15,639 bases of DNA from JACZST01 sp036985755 (GTDB taxonomy: Bacteria > Actinomycetota > Acidimicrobiia > Spongiisociales > UBA5794), in NCBI GenBank assembly GCA_036985755.1, contig BTQG01000055.1, positions 1 to 15,639 on the forward strand, read 5' to 3'. This document shows, one piece after another, positions 13,247 through 15,639 of this stretch. The number at the start of each line of letters is the position of its first letter. Within the stretch, counting starts at the first letter, position 1. The translations under genes were made by a program, and so were the position numbers. The notes below the pieces were generated by a model, which ran no database searches, was not told where the DNA came from, and saw nothing but the letters and a program-made list of their open reading frames with translations.

Positions 13247-14797
13247 CTACAGTGGGATGTTGCCGTGTTTCTTCGGCGGCATCGATTCCCGCTTGTTGCG
13301 CAACATGGCCAGCGCTCTGACGAGGCGCGGCCGGGTTTCCCTGGCCTCGATCACGTCGTCGACGAGGCCGCGTTCTGCGGCGACGTACGGGTTGGAGAAT
13401 GTGTCGTCGTACTCGCCGATGAGCCGCTCCCTTTCGGCATCGGGGTCCTCGGCGGCGGTGATCTGCCGTCGGTGCACGATGTTGACCGCCCCCTGGGCGC
13501 CCATGACCGCGATTTGTGCGGTGGGCCAGGCGAAAGCCACGTCGGCGCGCAGCGCCCGTGAATTCATCACCAGGTAGGCACCGCCGTAGGCCTTGCGGGT
13601 GATCACCGTCACCCGCGGCACGGTGGCCTCGGCGAACGCGTACAGCAGCTTGGCGCCGTGGCGGATGATGCCTTCGTGCTCCTGGTCGACACCGGGCAGG
13701 AAACCGGGCACGTCCACCAGGGTGATGAGCGGGATGTTGAACGCATCGCAGAACCGCACGAATCGCGCTCCTTTGATCGATGCATCGATGTCGAGCGTCC
13801 CTGCGAGTGCCGCCGGTTGGTTGCCGATGACGCCGACGGTGTAGCCGTCGAGCCTGGCCAGCCCGACGATCAGGTTGGGGGCGAAGTGCTCGTGCACCTG
13901 ATAGAACTCTCCGTCGTCGACGATTGCGGCCACAACCTCGACCATGTCGTATGGCTGGTTGGGGGAGTCGGGCACGATCGTGGTCAGCAACTCGTCGGTT
14001 CGGTCGGCGCTGTCCATCGGAGTGAAGAAGGGGGGAACCTCCATGTTGTTCTGCGGGAGGAAAGAGAGCAGATATCGGACCTCCTCCATGGCGGCCCTGT
14101 CGTCGTCGACGACGAAGTGGGTGACGCCGGAGCGGGTAGCGTGGGCGTGGGCGCCCCCCAGTTCTTCCATCGTCACCTCTTCACCGGTCACGGTCTTGAT
14201 CACCTCAGGGCCGGTGATGAACAAGTGGGAGGTCCCTTCGACCTGGAAGACGAAGTCGGTGATGGCCGGTGAGTACACCGCCCCGCCCGCACATGGCCCC
14301 ATGATCACCGAAATCTGAGGGATCACCCCCGACGCTCTCACGTTGCGCTCGAAGATGCGGCCGTAACCGTCGAGAGCCACCACGCCCTCCTGGATTCTGG
14401 CACCACCGGAGTCCTTGATCCCGACCACGGGGACACCGTTGTCCATGGCAAGGTCGAGGACCTTGCAGATCTTGTCCGCCACCGCCTCCCCGAGGCTGCC
14501 CCCGAAGGCGGTGAAATCTTCGGCGAAGACGAACACCGTCCTGCCGTCCACGGTGCCCCAGCCGGTGATTACCGCGTCGCCGGGCGGCCGCTTGTCCTCG
14601 ATGCCGAAGCCCGTCGCCTGATGGCGGACGAACATGTCGATCTCCTGAAAGGATCCTTTGTCGAGCAGCAGCTCCACGCGCTCGCGCGCAGTGAGCTTGC
14701 CCAGATCGTGCTGGCGGTCGACGGCGCGTTGATTAGCCGGCTCGAGTGCTTCCTGGCGCAGCTCGCGGAGGCGATTGATGCTGTCTTCGGTGCTCAC
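13247..14797 (-). CDS. pccB: Acyl-CoA carboxylase beta chain (carboxyltransferase), propionyl-CoA carboxylase type
   Basis: Transfers carboxyl from biotin to an acyl-CoA, classically propionyl-CoA to methylmalonyl-CoA. The 516 residues are full length, with HDLGKLTARERVELLLD, FAEDFTAFGGSLGE, the oxyanion-hole loop GIKDSGGARIQEG, MGPCAGGAVYSPA, DVPGFLPGVDQE, RKAYGGAYLVMNSRA, AWPTAQIAVMGAQGAVN and the characteristic end KKHGNIPL. Residue 409 (GGAYLVM) is Leu at the position I recall as the specificity residue: Asp in PccB, Ile in the broader AccB of Streptomyces. That leaves the acyl-CoA choice open. Start is GTG 14797, with GGGAG (14806-14802) four bases upstream. It is first in the operon with the alpha chain. 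No epsilon subunit gene is present, and birA is divergent 43 bases away. Confidence 0.95.
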   Translation of the reverse strand: MSTEDSINRLRELRQEALEPANQRAVDRQHDLGKLTARERVELLLDKGSFQEIDMFVRHQATGFGIEDKRPPGDAVITGWGTVDGRTVFVFAEDFTAFGGSLGEAVADKICKVLDLAMDNGVPVVGIKDSGGARIQEGVVALDGYGRIFERNVRASGVIPQISVIMGPCAGGAVYSPAITDFVFQVEGTSHLFITGPEVIKTVTGEEVTMEELGGAHAHATRSGVTHFVVDDDRAAMEEVRYLLSFLPQNNMEVPPFFTPMDSADRTDELLTTIVPDSPNQPYDMVEVVAAIVDDGEFYQVHEHFAPNLIVGLARLDGYTVGVIGNQPAALAGTLDIDASIKGARFVRFCDAFNIPLITLVDVPGFLPGVDQEHEGIIRHGAKLLYAFAEATVPRVTVITRKAYGGAYLVMNSRALRADVAFAWPTAQIAVMGAQGAVNIVHRRQITAAEDPDAERERLIGEYDDTFSNPYVAAERGLVDDVIEARETRPRLVRALAMLRNKRESMPPKKHGNIPL

Positions 14798-14840
14798 GGC
14801 GCTCCCGGTAGGCTCCAGCTTTGACCCGCGACCCTGATCG
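14798..14840. promoter_or_regulatory. Very short divergent region between carboxylase beta and birA
   Basis: Only 43 bases separate the GTG of the beta chain from the ATG of birA. The region includes the beta-chain ribosome site. It cannot hold two complete non-overlapping promoters, so at least one promoter must extend into the opposite coding region, or the mRNAs are leaderless. No clear BirA-type operator dyad is visible. Confidence 0.4.
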
Positions 14841-15548
14841 ATGGATACACATTACGCAAACATCGTGCTCGACTCGGTCGGATCGACACAGGATGAGGCT
14901 GCTGCCCGTTTCTCCGGCTCGCCACTGCTGGTCGTCGCCGCCCACCAGGCTGAGGGGCGGGGGAGGCTGAATCGGGCCTGGGTGCAAGCAGATCGCGCCA
15001 TGTTCTCTTCGCTGGTGTACACACCGTCGGCTGTGCATCGCGGGCTCATTCCTCTGGTCGCCGGTCTGGCGGTGCGCGAAGCGCTTGCTACGACGTTCGG
15101 CGTAGAGGCCGGGCTCCGCTGGCCGAACGACCTCGTCGTCGGCTCGGACAAGGTCGGTGGGATCCTGGTCGAGGCAGACGATGAACGGGCGATCGTCGGG
15201 TGTGGTGTGAACCTGTGGTGGAGCGATCCGATGCCGGGGGCGGCAGGGGTGGTGCCGACGGATCCCGGGCCCGATGCGGCAAGCATGCTTGCCGCAGCAT
15301 GGGTAGGCAATTTCTTGGATCGCGGCGAGGCCGCCCCCTGGGACCGGGAGGAGTACCGGGCGGCGAGTGTCACCATCGGTCGACACGTGGCCTACGCACG
15401 GGGGACCGGCATCGCGTTCGACATTGCCCCCGACGGCGCTCTCCTGGTCGATACCGGCGATGGGATCATCGCCATTCATGGCGGGGAGGTTCGGCTCCAT
15501 GACCCCACTACGCTCTCGGGCGCCGCCGAGTCTGGGGAGTCACCGTGA
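14841..15548 (+). CDS. birA: Biotin--[acetyl-CoA-carboxylase] ligase, without DNA-binding domain
   Basis: Activates biotin to biotinyl-5'-AMP and attaches it to the BCCP lysine of biotin enzymes. The 235 residues start directly in the catalytic domain, so this is a group I ligase without the N-terminal helix-turn-helix of E. coli BirA and is unlikely to be a repressor. Motifs seen: VGSTQDEA (residues 13-20), the biotin/AMP loop AEGRGRLNRAW (37-47), RWPNDL (93-98), and KVGGILVE with the conserved Lys104. GCGVNL follows, and the small C-terminal SH3-like domain is present (SVTIGRHVAYARGTGIAFDI...). Its obvious substrate is the biotinyl domain of the neighbouring carboxylase alpha chain (Lys550). 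The stop overlaps the next start by three bases. Confidence 0.94.
   Translation: MDTHYANIVLDSVGSTQDEAAARFSGSPLLVVAAHQAEGRGRLNRAWVQADRAMFSSLVYTPSAVHRGLIPLVAGLAVREALATTFGVEAGLRWPNDLVVGSDKVGGILVEADDERAIVGCGVNLWWSDPMPGAAGVVPTDPGPDAASMLAAAWVGNFLDRGEAAPWDREEYRAASVTIGRHVAYARGTGIAFDIAPDGALLVDTGDGIIAIHGGEVRLHDPTTLSGAAESGESP
15534..15539 (+). promoter_or_regulatory. Ribosome-binding site of the gene after birA
   Basis: GGGGAG inside the birA 3' end, five bases before GTG 15545. It supports that GTG as a true start, coupled to the end of birA. Confidence 0.6.
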
Positions 15549-15639
15549 GCGTTCTCAAGGGAGAGGGCACCACCGTCATCCTGTACGGGACGACGAATGT
15601 CACAACGGGAGGGCGCGCCTATCGGGGGTACCTGGCCCG
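15545..15639 (+). CDS. Start of an unidentified gene coupled to birA (truncated by window end)
   Basis: A GTG start at 15545 overlaps the birA TGA (GTGA overlap) and has a good ribosome-binding site at 15534-15539. The 31 complete visible codons begin MSVLKGEGTTVILYGTTNVT and continue open to the window edge. This is too short to identify a family, and no motif is recognised. The tight overlap suggests it is co-transcribed and translationally coupled with birA. Confidence 0.6.
   Translation, partial: MSVLKGEGTTVILYGTTNVTTGGRAYRGYLA

Overview
The window looks like a chromosomal segment of a high-G+C Actinomycetota bacterium. The signs are strong G/C preference at third codon positions, GTG and TTG starts, a fused biotin carboxylase/BCCP acyl-CoA carboxylase alpha chain, a PASTA-bearing class A penicillin-binding protein, and birA divergent from the carboxyltransferase gene as I recall for accD5/birA in Mycobacterium. 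A deep-branching lineage such as Acidimicrobiia would fit, but that is inference. No rRNA, tRNA, CRISPR, transposase or phage gene is visible. No gene-free gap exceeds 300 bases; the largest non-coding stretches are the repeat clusters.

Layout. Positions 1-5280 are a + block: the 3' end of lipA, transketolase, a small multi-pass membrane protein, a PduO-type cobalamin adenosyltransferase and leucyl aminopeptidase. Positions 5336-9625 are a - block, in transcription order a class A PBP, a small unrecognised protein and a rhodanese-MoeB fusion. A methylmalonyl-CoA mutase large subunit (9720-11276, +) diverges from the PBP. Then comes a - operon of carboxyltransferase beta (13247-14797) and biotin carboxylase/BCCP alpha (11433-13187), with biotin ligase birA divergent (14841-15548, +) and the start of another gene overlapping its end.

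Metabolic theme. Four units fit one route: the alpha/beta acyl-CoA carboxylase makes methylmalonyl-CoA, BirA biotinylates it, the mutase converts (R)-methylmalonyl-CoA to succinyl-CoA, and the adenosyltransferase makes the mutase's cofactor. The mutase B12-binding subunit, the epimerase and the G-protein chaperone are not in the window.

Most unusual signal. Five clusters of a heptanucleotide repeat (AAGTCGC and its complement, with degenerate versions) lie at 441-521, 2503-2567, 5248-5335, about 7003-7114 and 11277-11433. Each sits at a gene or operon 3' end; none lies in a divergent promoter region or inside an operon. Four of the five have forward units, a loop, then reverse units, giving long imperfect hairpins. 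One contains 14 perfect tandem copies. Two run into coding sequence: one supplies the last ten codons and stop of pepA, another the last two codons and stop of the PBP. They resemble a lineage-specific 3'-end element, possibly terminators or an expanding repeat family.
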